Positions 37,712 through 45,809 of a stretch of DNA of 64,000 bases are shown in pieces. Source of the DNA: an uncultured Flavobacteriaceae bacterium (GTDB lineage Bacteria > Bacteroidota > Bacteroidia > Flavobacteriales > Flavobacteriaceae); NCBI GenBank assembly GCA_947494715.1, contig CANLWG010000005.1:124001-188000 (forward strand), in the 5' to 3' direction. The translations under genes were made by a program, and so were the position numbers. The first letter of the stretch is position 1. Each line of letters begins with the position of its first letter. Below the pieces are notes generated by a model. The model was not told the DNA's origin. It saw only the letters and a list, made by a program, of their open reading frames with translations, and ran no database searches.

Positions 37712-38493
37712 TGAAAGCTCAAAAGGACAAACTGCTACAGGAACAAGGAACCGATACTAGGAAGGTAATGCTGGAAATTAAAGACCTATACAAAAGTTTT
37801 GGCGACAATCATGTTTTAAATGGGTTCAACCTAAAGTTGTACCAGGGGGAAAATTTGGTAGTCATGGGAAAATCGGGCTCTGGAAAATCGGTAATGATCA
37901 AATGCTTGGTCGGTTTAATGCAACCGGACAGGGGCTTTATCTCGGTCATGGGACAGGAAATAAAGACCTTGGATCGCGAAACCTTGGATGTATTACGTTC
38001 CGATATTGGTTTTCTATTTCAGGGAAGTGCCCTCTACGACTCCATGACCGTACGTGAAAATCTGGAATTTCCCTTAAGAAGGCATACTGAGAAAGTGGGT
38101 GTGGTCGCGGACACTGGACCTTTGGTACTGGAAGCTTTGGAAAGTGTGGGTTTGGCCCAAACCATGAACTTGATGCCCGAGGAACTTTCCGGCGGCATGA
38201 AACGTCGCGTAGCACTTGCACGCGCTTTGATCCTAAGACCGAAAATTATTCTTTACGATGAACCCACAAGCGGATTGGATCCTATTACGGCAAAGGAAAT
38301 CATTGAACTTATGCGGCACATACAAAAAAAGTATGACACGTCATCCCTAATCATTACGCATGATGTGGATTGCGCAAGGGTCATCTCCGAACGGATGATT
38401 TTATTGGTAGACGGAATCAATTATGCCGAAGGGTCTTATGAAGAACTTATAACATCAAAGGATCCAAAGGTCGAGGCGTTTTTTAAAAAATAA
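37708..38493 (+). CDS. mlaF: MlaF-type ABC transporter ATP-binding protein
   Basis: The protein has 261 residues. Walker A is GKSGSGKSV, Q-loop LFQGSALYDSM, signature LSGGMKRRVALARAL, Walker B IILYDEPTSGLDP and switch His ITHDVDCA. The 20-residue leader before the nucleotide-binding fold is charged. It energises the MlaE permease encoded in the overlapping upstream gene. Confidence 0.92.
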   Translation: MMKAQKDKLLQEQGTDTRKVMLEIKDLYKSFGDNHVLNGFNLKLYQGENLVVMGKSGSGKSVMIKCLVGLMQPDRGFISVMGQEIKTLDRETLDVLRSDIGFLFQGSALYDSMTVRENLEFPLRRHTEKVGVVADTGPLVLEALESVGLAQTMNLMPEELSGGMKRRVALARALILRPKIILYDEPTSGLDPITAKEIIELMRHIQKKYDTSSLIITHDVDCARVISERMILLVDGINYAEGSYEELITSKDPKVEAFFKK

Positions 38494-38496
38494 ACC

Positions 38497-39480
38497 ATGG
38501 AAAAGACTACTTCAGAAAAAATCAGATTGGGTATTTTTGTCATTTTAGGAACCATTTTGTTGGTACTTGCCGCATACCTCATTGGCAACCAACAAAATCT
38601 ATTCGGTAATACCTATACCATCAATGCGGTCTTTAAAAACGTTAACGGACTTCAAAAAGGCAACAATGTAAGGTATGCGGGCATCAACATCGGTACAGTA
38701 AGCGGTATTGAGATGCAGAACGATACGGCCATACGCGTTTCCATGTTAATACAGGAAAAAATGCGAAAACATATCAAAACTAATGCAATTGCCACTATAG
38801 GTTCCGACGGACTTGTAGGCAGTATGGTCATAAATGTAGTCCCGGGCAATGGTACGGCACCCTTGATACAATCCGGTGATGAGATTCTTGCCATGAGCAA
38901 GATTGCCACCGTTGATATGTTGAATACTTTGAGTGTCACCAACGAAAACGCGGCCCAACTTACCCAAGACCTGCTTAACGTAACCGCTTCCCTCAATAGA
39001 GGGGAGGGCACCTTGGGGCGATTATTGAACGACACCCTCATGGCCAACGATCTACAACAGATGTTGGTCAATCTTAAGAGCGCTAGCCTTGGAGCAAATA
39101 CGACCATAAGTCAACTCAACGACATAGCTAAAAAATTCAATTCCAATGAAAGCATAATGGGCGTGCTCTTGGACGATAGCATTTCTGCGGTTAAAATGCA
39201 GAACATTATTGCACATTTGGAAACTTCGAGCATCGAAATCAAAGATATGTCAAAAGACCTCAACAGGGTGGTCGGAGATATCAAGGGTGGAAAAGGAGCC
39301 CTCAATTATTTGGCAACGGATACCATTTTTGTTTCTCGACTACAAAATACCATGCAAAATGTGGAACAGGGCGTGGAAAGATTCAATCAGAATATGGAGG
39401 CCTTAAAGCATAATTTTTTGACCCGGGGGTATTTTAGGAAGCAGGAAAAACAGGAAAGAAAGGATAAGCGCGAGGAATAA
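38497..39480 (+). CDS. mlaD: MlaD-type MCE domain protein
   Basis: The protein has 327 residues: one N-terminal transmembrane helix (about 10-30), an MCE domain (about 38-118, with VFKNVNGLQKGNNVRYAGINIGTV), then helical repeats and a charged Lys-rich tail. It forms the periplasmic substrate-binding ring of the Mla complex. It starts 3 bp after mlaF. Confidence 0.9.
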   Translation: MEKTTSEKIRLGIFVILGTILLVLAAYLIGNQQNLFGNTYTINAVFKNVNGLQKGNNVRYAGINIGTVSGIEMQNDTAIRVSMLIQEKMRKHIKTNAIATIGSDGLVGSMVINVVPGNGTAPLIQSGDEILAMSKIATVDMLNTLSVTNENAAQLTQDLLNVTASLNRGEGTLGRLLNDTLMANDLQQMLVNLKSASLGANTTISQLNDIAKKFNSNESIMGVLLDDSISAVKMQNIIAHLETSSIEIKDMSKDLNRVVGDIKGGKGALNYLATDTIFVSRLQNTMQNVEQGVERFNQNMEALKHNFLTRGYFRKQEKQERKDKREE

Positions 39481-39606
39481 TCCTTCAAAACAAAAACAGC
39501 TATATCATTAATCAATTTTATTACTATTACTTTGCCACCACATGATAGTATTAAAAATCCTCAAGGAAAAACCGTTCATGATTTCCGAGGTTAAAAGACT
39601 TGTTGG

Positions 39607-40608
39607 CTATTCTTGCTCCTCTTTAAGGAAAAAATCAAAAAATCGATGTTTGGCATGGTCAAGTTCTTCCGTGAATATGGAGGATTTCCTCGAAAGGCCA
39701 TCTTCCATAAGATAGCTTAAAGGTGCCAGGACATCAAAACTTCTGAACACTTCCTTTGAAATAGCCAAAATGGGCAGTGCCAGTATCATTCCGGAAATAC
39801 CCCACATAATCCCTCCTAAAAAAAGTCCGAGTATGATGAACAAAGGATTGATCCTAATACTCGGTCCCATGACATTGGGCGAAATCAAGTTACCTTCTAT
39901 TTGTTGTACCAAAACATATAGGCCTAACACGGCCCATGGTTGCCATAGGGTATCGGAAATCATCAGCATGTAGGTAAAAGGTAAAATGCCGCCGATCGTA
40001 GTGCCCACATAAGGGATGATTTCAAGAAATCCCGCCAAAAATCCCCAAAAAAAGGGATATGGAACACCGATCAACCACAAACCCGACCCAATAAGAACAC
40101 CCAGAATAATGATGACCAACCCCTGCCCTATCATATAGCGTTTGGTAAGCTTTTGTACCTCGACAAACAACTGTTCCAATACTTTCCTTCTCTTCGGATT
40201 TACCTGGGACAAAATATAGTTCTTAAACGCGGTCCGGTACAATAGGATAAAATAAGTCATGAGGACAACCAATACCATATTTGCCAAAACCGTTGTACCT
40301 GATTGGAAACCCTCCTGTAACAGACCCATGGGAATATCTAGTGCCTCGTTCAAATTTTCGGAGACCCAACTCAATGAGGCTTCCGGATCCAACCGGAATT
40401 TCTGATTCAGCCAATCCATAAATTGGGCCGTAAGCGTACTCATTTTTTCTTTGGCCGACGGCAACTTTCCAAACAAGATTCGAGATTGATTGAAGAAAAA
40501 GAAAAGAAGAGCCAATAATGGTACAACTGCAATAAGGTAAGAGGTAAATATGGCCAATATCCTGTTATGAAGTTTAAGTTCAAAAAAGGAAACAATAGGA
40601 TTTAGCAT
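39607..40608 (-). CDS. AI-2E family (PerM-type) transporter, main body
   Basis: The protein has 333 residues with at least six transmembrane helices and the family segments IPYVGTTIGGILPF and VQQIEGNLISPNVMG. The usual N-terminus is missing and the first residues MLNPIVSFF match the point just after transmembrane helix 1 of normal members. The missing part lies directly upstream in another frame (40608-40736). The two frames meet as TAATG, so coupled translation of two pieces is also conceivable. Substrate of the family is disputed. Confidence 0.75.
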   Translation of the reverse strand: MLNPIVSFFELKLHNRILAIFTSYLIAVVPLLALLFFFFNQSRILFGKLPSAKEKMSTLTAQFMDWLNQKFRLDPEASLSWVSENLNEALDIPMGLLQEGFQSGTTVLANMVLVVLMTYFILLYRTAFKNYILSQVNPKRRKVLEQLFVEVQKLTKRYMIGQGLVIIILGVLIGSGLWLIGVPYPFFWGFLAGFLEIIPYVGTTIGGILPFTYMLMISDTLWQPWAVLGLYVLVQQIEGNLISPNVMGPSIRINPLFIILGLFLGGIMWGISGMILALPILAISKEVFRSFDVLAPLSYLMEDGLSRKSSIFTEELDHAKHRFFDFFLKEEQE

Positions 40609-40736
40609 TAGCGCAAAAAAAAACTAAAACATACCGGTACAAGGACTATTTTGGCGGCAATAAGTATGTATACCATTAAAACCACTATACCAAGGAAATA
40701 AAAAACATTGGGAAGGTTTACGGTATATCTTTTCAT
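40608..40736 (-). pseudogene. N-terminal fragment of the AI-2E transporter, out of frame
   Basis: This is a 42-residue frame with a typical first transmembrane helix (VFYFLGIVVLMVYILIAAKI) that ends at TAA. Adding one base in the A9 run at 40615-40623 would join it to the main body as SFFFALMLNPIVSFF, exactly the expected PerM order. It is therefore a one-base deletion in a homopolymer. Confidence 0.7.
40615..40623 (+). repeat. Nine-A homopolymer at the frameshift point
   Basis: Nine consecutive A (T9 on the coding strand) sit where the two frames of the AI-2E transporter separate. Such tracts mutate by slippage and are also error-prone in sequencing. Confidence 0.8.
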
Positions 40737-40899
40737 GTGCTGCTACATTCGGCTTATTGAAAAAGGGCTTAAACCCTATTGAGGCTTTTGGATTCCTGTC
40801 TTCAAAATCTGTTATTCTTTGCTCTTTTTTTTGAAGAGCTTAAGGCAAAACATACAGATATGATTTGAAAATAAAGCTCTACCCTCTATGGATTTTACC

Positions 40900-41790
40900 C
40901 TAAAGAGCAAGAGAATACACATTGTTTTCCTGTTCCTTTATTTCCATTCGAATCCTTTTTTGGTTGAACGCCAATAACGGAATGGACACCTCACCTTCCA
41001 TAGTACGTACCAAATCCCTACGGAACAATTTATCATATATTGAGGAATGTTCCCGTTCCATCATCACCAGCATATCGGCACGTTCTTTCCTAATGTAGGA
41101 ATGTAATCCGGATTCCACATCCTCGGCTTCGGACATACTAAAAACAATTTCAGGATACGATATTCGTTGTCTTACCTCGCGCTCAAACCATTTCATATAC
41201 TGATCTGCATCGGATTCGGTCTTAAGCGGTATATGTACCACTTTGATGAGAGCACCATAGGACTCTGCAATTTTCACCAAACTATCAAGTGCGTAAATAT
41301 CGGCTTCCTCAAAATCCGTAGCGTAGATAAGGGTAGAAAGCCCGTGATAATAAATATCATTTGGCAATACCAATAAAGGAATATCTATTTTGTTCAGAAG
41401 CTCGTTTGCAATGTTTCCCGAAAAAATCCCCCTAAGGGTATATTCATCTTTCATGCCCACAATAATAAGATCCGGTTCCAAGGTCCATGCAGCCGATAGT
41501 ATGCTCTTGGCCACAAAATTACTTTCGACAACCTGTATTTTCACTGGATCCAAATACAGTTCATTTTTTAAATGGGTGCTACAGTAATTTGTAACGATTT
41601 CCTTTTGTTCTTGATGCAGTCTTTCTTTCAATTGTTTAGGAGGTCGTATCGTCGCGACTGTAACGGGAGGAAGTTCGTATACATGGAAAACATGTAGCTC
41701 AGCGTCCATAGCACTGCTAAGGCGGTACGCATAGCGCAATGCAGGAGCGGAATTCCGAGAACAATCCGTAGCGTATAGTACTGTTTTCAT
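40900..41790 (-). CDS. Universal stress protein, two tandem UspA domains
   Basis: The protein has 296 residues from the ATG at 41790 (MKTVLYATDCS); 25 extra in-frame residues upstream have no start in context. Both halves begin with a YATD motif: VLYATDCSRNS (first) and LIYATDFEEADIYALDS (second). The G-x2-G-x9-G(S/T) ATP motif is not intact in the first domain (VGMKDEYTLRGIFSGN). Its promoter carries a perfect FNR-type palindrome. Confidence 0.88.
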   Translation of the reverse strand: MKTVLYATDCSRNSAPALRYAYRLSSAMDAELHVFHVYELPPVTVATIRPPKQLKERLHQEQKEIVTNYCSTHLKNELYLDPVKIQVVESNFVAKSILSAAWTLEPDLIIVGMKDEYTLRGIFSGNIANELLNKIDIPLLVLPNDIYYHGLSTLIYATDFEEADIYALDSLVKIAESYGALIKVVHIPLKTESDADQYMKWFEREVRQRISYPEIVFSMSEAEDVESGLHSYIRKERADMLVMMEREHSSIYDKLFRRDLVRTMEGEVSIPLLAFNQKRIRMEIKEQENNVYSLAL

Positions 41791-41841
41791 TGCTGATATA
41801 TTTAAGTAGTGTAAAATTATGCCACAGCAAACTATCCGTAA

Positions 41842-41855
41842 ATGACCATGGTCAT
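41842..41855 (-). promoter_or_regulatory. FNR/CRP-type site for a universal stress protein
   Basis: This is the perfect palindrome ATGAC-CATG-GTCAT. On the minus strand the -7 element TAATTTTA (41819-41812) begins 29.5 bp from its centre. The start codon follows 17 bp after the predicted start point near 41807. Confidence 0.65.
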
Positions 41856-41883
41856 TTAGGCGCATTTTTTAGGTTGACCTCAC

Positions 41884-42900
41884 CTATCCGTGATCCAACA
41901 ATTCCAGATAACTTTTCATTAGGGCCAAATACTTTTTAACCTCGGCAAGTGCCTTCTTTTTCTCTCCTTCATTCGATGCGCTCTTGGCTCGAAGACTATT
42001 GACCTTTGCCCGTATATTGGCACGGTAACATTTATAATAAATAAAAAATTTGCGCTCTTTCTGTGTCCTCATTGCTGGGAACTTAAGGTTATAGTGTTCG
42101 ATACATAGATCGGACAACTCCCTTTTGCCAAACGCATCCAGGTCCATACACAAAAAAGCGATTTCGTTCAGCACATCAATATGCCGGTAATCATCATTGA
42201 ACTCCAAACAGTCAAACAGTTGTGGAGCAGGCAGTAAAAAGATATTCCGGCTGTGCAAGTCGCCATGGCAATCCCTAAAAAATCCGAAGCTTAACCTATT
42301 CTCCAACAGCTTTTTGTTTTTGTTCAGGAAGGTATCGGAAGTACCAATCGCATGGTCAATGATCCTAGCACTGTCAACACCAAGGCACTCGGATAGGAAT
42401 TCCTTTTCGGCTACCAAATCGTTGAACCTATCCTTAATGTCCAACACGTCCTTTTTATAAATTATCGTTGTGTTCTTATGAAATTGTGCGATCCGTTCGG
42501 CCAAGTTTCTTATATCCAACGGGGTTACCTTGTCCTTCGTTAAAAGTACATCCATTTGCTTTTCAGGATTCATTTTACGCATCTTTACCGCATAATCCAA
42601 AATGGTTCCTTTAGTACCCCCTATTGCCAAAGAGTCCTGTATTTGACAGATGGGCAAAACCTCCAGATACACATTTTTTGCAAATCTTTGGTTCAGTTCA
42701 ACTTCCTTGTGGCAATAGTGTTTTCGAAGCTCAAGAGTGGAAAAATCAAGGAATGAATACTGAATGGGTTTTTTAATCTTGTACACAAATCTGTCACATA
42801 CGATTACCCAAGATATATGGGTTTCGACCAATTCCCGTTGACGTGTAATCTCGGGAAAATCACCTTTAGAAAGCAAGATATCAATCTGGTTTTTTGTCAT
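41884..42900 (-). CDS. Aminoglycoside-phosphotransferase-like protein
   Basis: The protein has 338 residues of the protein-kinase-like fold. Visible are a YKIKKPIQYSFLDF region, the catalytic loop DCHGDLHSRNIFLL and LFDCLEFND. It resembles the N-terminal part of the APH/AAA fusion protein Rv2004c of mycobacteria. Here the ATPase part is a separate upstream gene that overlaps this one by 20 bp. Natural substrate unknown; resistance is not implied. Confidence 0.8.
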   Translation of the reverse strand: MTKNQIDILLSKGDFPEITRQRELVETHISWVIVCDRFVYKIKKPIQYSFLDFSTLELRKHYCHKEVELNQRFAKNVYLEVLPICQIQDSLAIGGTKGTILDYAVKMRKMNPEKQMDVLLTKDKVTPLDIRNLAERIAQFHKNTTIIYKKDVLDIKDRFNDLVAEKEFLSECLGVDSARIIDHAIGTSDTFLNKNKKLLENRLSFGFFRDCHGDLHSRNIFLLPAPQLFDCLEFNDDYRHIDVLNEIAFLCMDLDAFGKRELSDLCIEHYNLKFPAMRTQKERKFFIYYKCYRANIRAKVNSLRAKSASNEGEKKKALAEVKKYLALMKSYLELLDHG

Positions 42901-43384
42901 TGTTCCATCCGAGGTATTGTGCAGCTTTTTGAAGCATGCTATGGATATTCCCGTCCGAGGATTCCAGTAACAAATGGGGCTCTTTTAAAGGCTCCCATTG
43001 CTGTTGTATACGTTGATACACTTCAAAGTTGGCATCACTATAGGGCCTATTTCTTTTTAACCGTTCCTTGATAATAGATTCATCGGCCCATACCTTGACA
43101 AAAAATAGTTTCCCTTTTGCCTGCTCAATAAAAGGTCTTCTGGTTTTATTTTTATGGAACGTGGCATCCAGTACCAAATTTTTATGGTGCTGGATGGCAT
43201 CCTTCATTTTTTGAAGCATTATATCATAGACCTTCGCCTTTTCCTTGTCCGAATACATGTATATCCGGAATATTTCTTTCCGCAACCGATCACTATTAAT
43301 GTAGTCGGCATGAATCATTTTTGCCAGTCTTTCGGCGAAAAAGCTTTTACCGGAACCGGGTAGGCCTAAAATGATTACAACCAT
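42881..43384 (-). CDS. AAA/zeta-type ATP-binding kinase
   Basis: The protein has 167 residues with P-loop LGLPGSGKSFFAERLA at 6-21, NSDRLRKEIF and the lid region IKERLKRNR. It corresponds to the C-terminal half of the fused APH/ATP-binding proteins found near universal stress proteins in other phyla. Translation is coupled to the downstream phosphotransferase by overlap. Substrate not known. Confidence 0.8.
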   Translation of the reverse strand: MVVIILGLPGSGKSFFAERLAKMIHADYINSDRLRKEIFRIYMYSDKEKAKVYDIMLQKMKDAIQHHKNLVLDATFHKNKTRRPFIEQAKGKLFFVKVWADESIIKERLKRNRPYSDANFEVYQRIQQQWEPLKEPHLLLESSDGNIHSMLQKAAQYLGWNNDKKPD

Positions 43385-43396
43385 AATATTGTTGTT

Positions 43397-43993
43397 TTAC
43401 ATTGTATTTTCAACTCGCCGTTTATCCTTCAATGCCCAATAAATGCCTTTCACATCCTCCACCCAAAAGTCGTACATAAAAATAAGCGTGATTTCCTCTA
43501 TTGTTTCCAAAACCCCGATGATGATCATGACGTAAAAAAGCCAATACACAGGTCCCAAAAACAAGGTCCATAAAATAAAACCAGCCTGTATCACAGCGGA
43601 AGCTTTCGCCAAATAGGTATGAAAGGCTGTTGCCTTGCCATACTTTTTCAAGGCAATCAACATTTGGACAATATAGGGTACGAACGCTACAGCGATAAGC
43701 AACAGATTGTCCCTGATAAATGTATTTTCAAAGACCCATAGCCCGATCAGACCCAACACAAGGGTAATTTGATCGCCTATGGAATCCAATTGTGAACCCC
43801 TGGCACTTGTAATCTTCAATTTCCTGGCCAAATAACCATCAATGGCATCGGTACTATAACTTATGAGCAAAAACCAGGTGAACAATCTCCGCTCCTCAAA
43901 CCAAATTAGCAACAATAACAGAGGTACTGCCAAGATGCGGTAAAATGAAAACCAATCGGCTATATTAAAATTTTTAAATGTGGGTATTTTCAT
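43397..43993 (-). CDS. CDP-alcohol phosphatidyltransferase
   Basis: The protein has 198 residues with six or so helices. The catalytic motif D-x2-D-G-x2-A-R-x8-G-x3-D-x3-D is complete (TDAIDGYLARK followed by RGSQLDSIGD). It makes a phospholipid from CDP-diacylglycerol and an alcohol such as glycerol-3-phosphate or inositol. It heads a three-gene operon with the kinase and the phosphotransferase (12 bp gap, then overlap). Upstream lies an FNR-type palindrome. Confidence 0.85.
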   Translation of the reverse strand: MKIPTFKNFNIADWFSFYRILAVPLLLLLIWFEERRLFTWFLLISYSTDAIDGYLARKLKITSARGSQLDSIGDQITLVLGLIGLWVFENTFIRDNLLLIAVAFVPYIVQMLIALKKYGKATAFHTYLAKASAVIQAGFILWTLFLGPVYWLFYVMIIIGVLETIEEITLIFMYDFWVEDVKGIYWALKDKRRVENTM

Positions 43994-44130
43994 TTTTTGG
44001 ATTCAAATGTGGCATCTACCTTTTTTGTTTTTTGATAAATTGTGAGCCCTCACGATGTTGGATTCTCCTGCCAAGGCATCTCAATAAATGTTAACACGTT
44101 TAAAGGTAATTGAGGGAGTTCTTAATCAAA

Positions 44131-44144
44131 ATGACCAAAATCAT
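44131..44144. promoter_or_regulatory. FNR/CRP-type site between divergent operons
   Basis: The site is ATGAC-CAAA-ATCAT. Towards the CDP-alcohol transferase the -7 TACCTTTA (44108-44101) begins exactly 29.5 bp from its centre. Towards the universal stress protein the candidate TACCCATC (44168) is weaker and 30.5 bp away. One site may serve both directions. Confidence 0.55.
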
Positions 44145-44224
44145 TTGGACAATTATTCCCAAACTGATACCCATCATTTTCATCTTGAAATCATTTTTTT
44201 AGCTTCATATTAAATTTAAAAGTG

Positions 44225-45076
44225 ATGGATACTATTCTATATGCAACCGACTATTCCCAGAATTCCGTAGCGGCCCTGCATTTTGCCTATGCGTTGAGCA
44301 AGGAACTGAATGCGGAACTGATGGCCCTTCATGTATTTGATTTACCCCTAACTTTGGCCAGCACCATCTCCTATACCTATTCACGCAAAGAAGTAAGAGC
44401 CTTCGGGGACCATCGTGAAAAACTGATCGCCTTTTGTAACGAACATTTAAGAAACGAAAATGAACCCCTTGCCATTACCTGGAAAGTGGACGAAGGAAAG
44501 CCTGCCTCCGAAGTCATCATCAAAAATGCCAAAGAACTGGAGGTGAACCTCATTGTAGTGGGGACTAGAGGTGGAAGTCGTATCAAGGAAGTATTTTTGG
44601 GAAGTACCACCAGCGCATTGATCAATTCCGCGCCCTGTCCTATTTTAGCCATACCCGAAGATGCCGATTTCCATGGAATCAGAAAAATGGTATATGCTAC
44701 TGATTTTGAAGGAACCGATATCTTCGCCATCGAAAAAACGGTAGAATTGGCAGAACCTTTTGAAGCCGATATCCATCTGGTGCATGTATCTGAAAAGCCC
44801 CGTCATACCAGCGAGGACCAAATGAAATGGTTCAGGAATATGTTACGACATAAAGTGTCCTACGAGAACATCCAATTTGAACTTCGTTTTGGTGAGGATG
44901 TTTTTTTGACCCTACAAAAATATGTCGATGAAATTGAGCCCGATTTGGTCGCCATGTTGGAACGGGAAGGTCATAGCCTTATTAAAAGCCTTCGCCATCG
45001 CGATTTGGTCAAACGTATGAAAAGTGAAGGGCATATACCACTATTGAGTTATCATAAGAAGAATGTTGTGGTTTAA
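44225..45076 (+). CDS. Universal stress protein, two tandem UspA domains
   Basis: The protein has 283 residues from the ATG at 44225 (an in-frame GTG precedes it by one codon). The first domain has the full ATP motif GTRGGSRIKEVFLGST; the second begins MVYATDFEGTDIFAIEK. It is homologous to the neighbour at 40900-41790. Such proteins bind ATP and support survival under starvation or oxygen limitation. Confidence 0.88.
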   Translation: MDTILYATDYSQNSVAALHFAYALSKELNAELMALHVFDLPLTLASTISYTYSRKEVRAFGDHREKLIAFCNEHLRNENEPLAITWKVDEGKPASEVIIKNAKELEVNLIVVGTRGGSRIKEVFLGSTTSALINSAPCPILAIPEDADFHGIRKMVYATDFEGTDIFAIEKTVELAEPFEADIHLVHVSEKPRHTSEDQMKWFRNMLRHKVSYENIQFELRFGEDVFLTLQKYVDEIEPDLVAMLEREGHSLIKSLRHRDLVKRMKSEGHIPLLSYHKKNVVV

Positions 45077-45176
45077 TACTTTTCCATTCAACAGATTGAA
45101 TTGGTAAAGTCTTGATCTAGACAATATACCAGCATAAAACTGTAAGACTTTTTGTTTTAAAACAAAGATCGCAAAG

Positions 45177-45809
45177 ATGTTCAAGAATAGAATTGACGCG
45201 GGAATTCAATTAGCGGAAAAACTGCTCAGGTTCAAAAATGAAAATGTAGTGGTCTTGGCCATACCTAGAGGTGGACTCCCCATAGGTTCTATTGTCGCCA
45301 AAACCTTAAACGCTCCTTTGGATGTAGCCTTGACCAAAAAAATAGGACACCCTGACCATAAAGAATACGCCATTGGAGCGGTTAGCCTGGACGATGTTAT
45401 ACTCACCAATGCCTTTGGAGTGCCCCAAGATTACATTGATAAGGAAATTGTACGAATACGAAAAAGACTTGGACAACGCTACGAGCAATATTATGTGAAT
45501 AGGTGCCCACAAAGCCTAAAGGATAAAACAGTGATCATTGTCGATGATGGTGTAGCAACGGGTAATACCATTCTTGCCACAATAGAACTGGTAGCCCATC
45601 AAAAGCCCAAAAAAATAATAGTCGCCGTACCCGTGGCACCGAGCGTTGTCATCAGAAAATTTGAAACTATTCCCGATGTTACCGAAACCATCTGCTTACA
45701 GACCCCCTATAATTTTCAGGCCGTAGGACAGTTCTATAAAGTGTTCGGGCAGGTATTCGATCAAAGGGCCGTACAATTGTTGGAAGAAACTAATAATGTT
45801 AACCTTTAA
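45177..45809 (+). CDS. Phosphoribosyltransferase family protein
   Basis: The protein has 210 residues with the PRPP-binding motif VIIVDDGVATGNT (about 120-132) and the N-terminal PRGGLPIGSIVA segment. It is the type found in universal-stress clusters (similar to the mycobacterial Rv0571c). Acceptor base unknown. Its last 11 bp overlap the 3' end of the convergent rtcB gene. Confidence 0.85.
   Translation: MFKNRIDAGIQLAEKLLRFKNENVVVLAIPRGGLPIGSIVAKTLNAPLDVALTKKIGHPDHKEYAIGAVSLDDVILTNAFGVPQDYIDKEIVRIRKRLGQRYEQYYVNRCPQSLKDKTVIIVDDGVATGNTILATIELVAHQKPKKIIVAVPVAPSVVIRKFETIPDVTETICLQTPYNFQAVGQFYKVFGQVFDQRAVQLLEETNNVNL

Noticed and set aside
41884-42900. Antibiotic-resistance gene
   Set aside because: The APH-like fold is broad; the neighbours indicate a stress function, and the residues seen do not mark an aminoglycoside enzyme.
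45112-45125. TTGAT-CTAG-ACAAT upstream of the phosphoribosyltransferase
   Set aside because: The right arm is poor and no -7 element lies at the regulon spacing.
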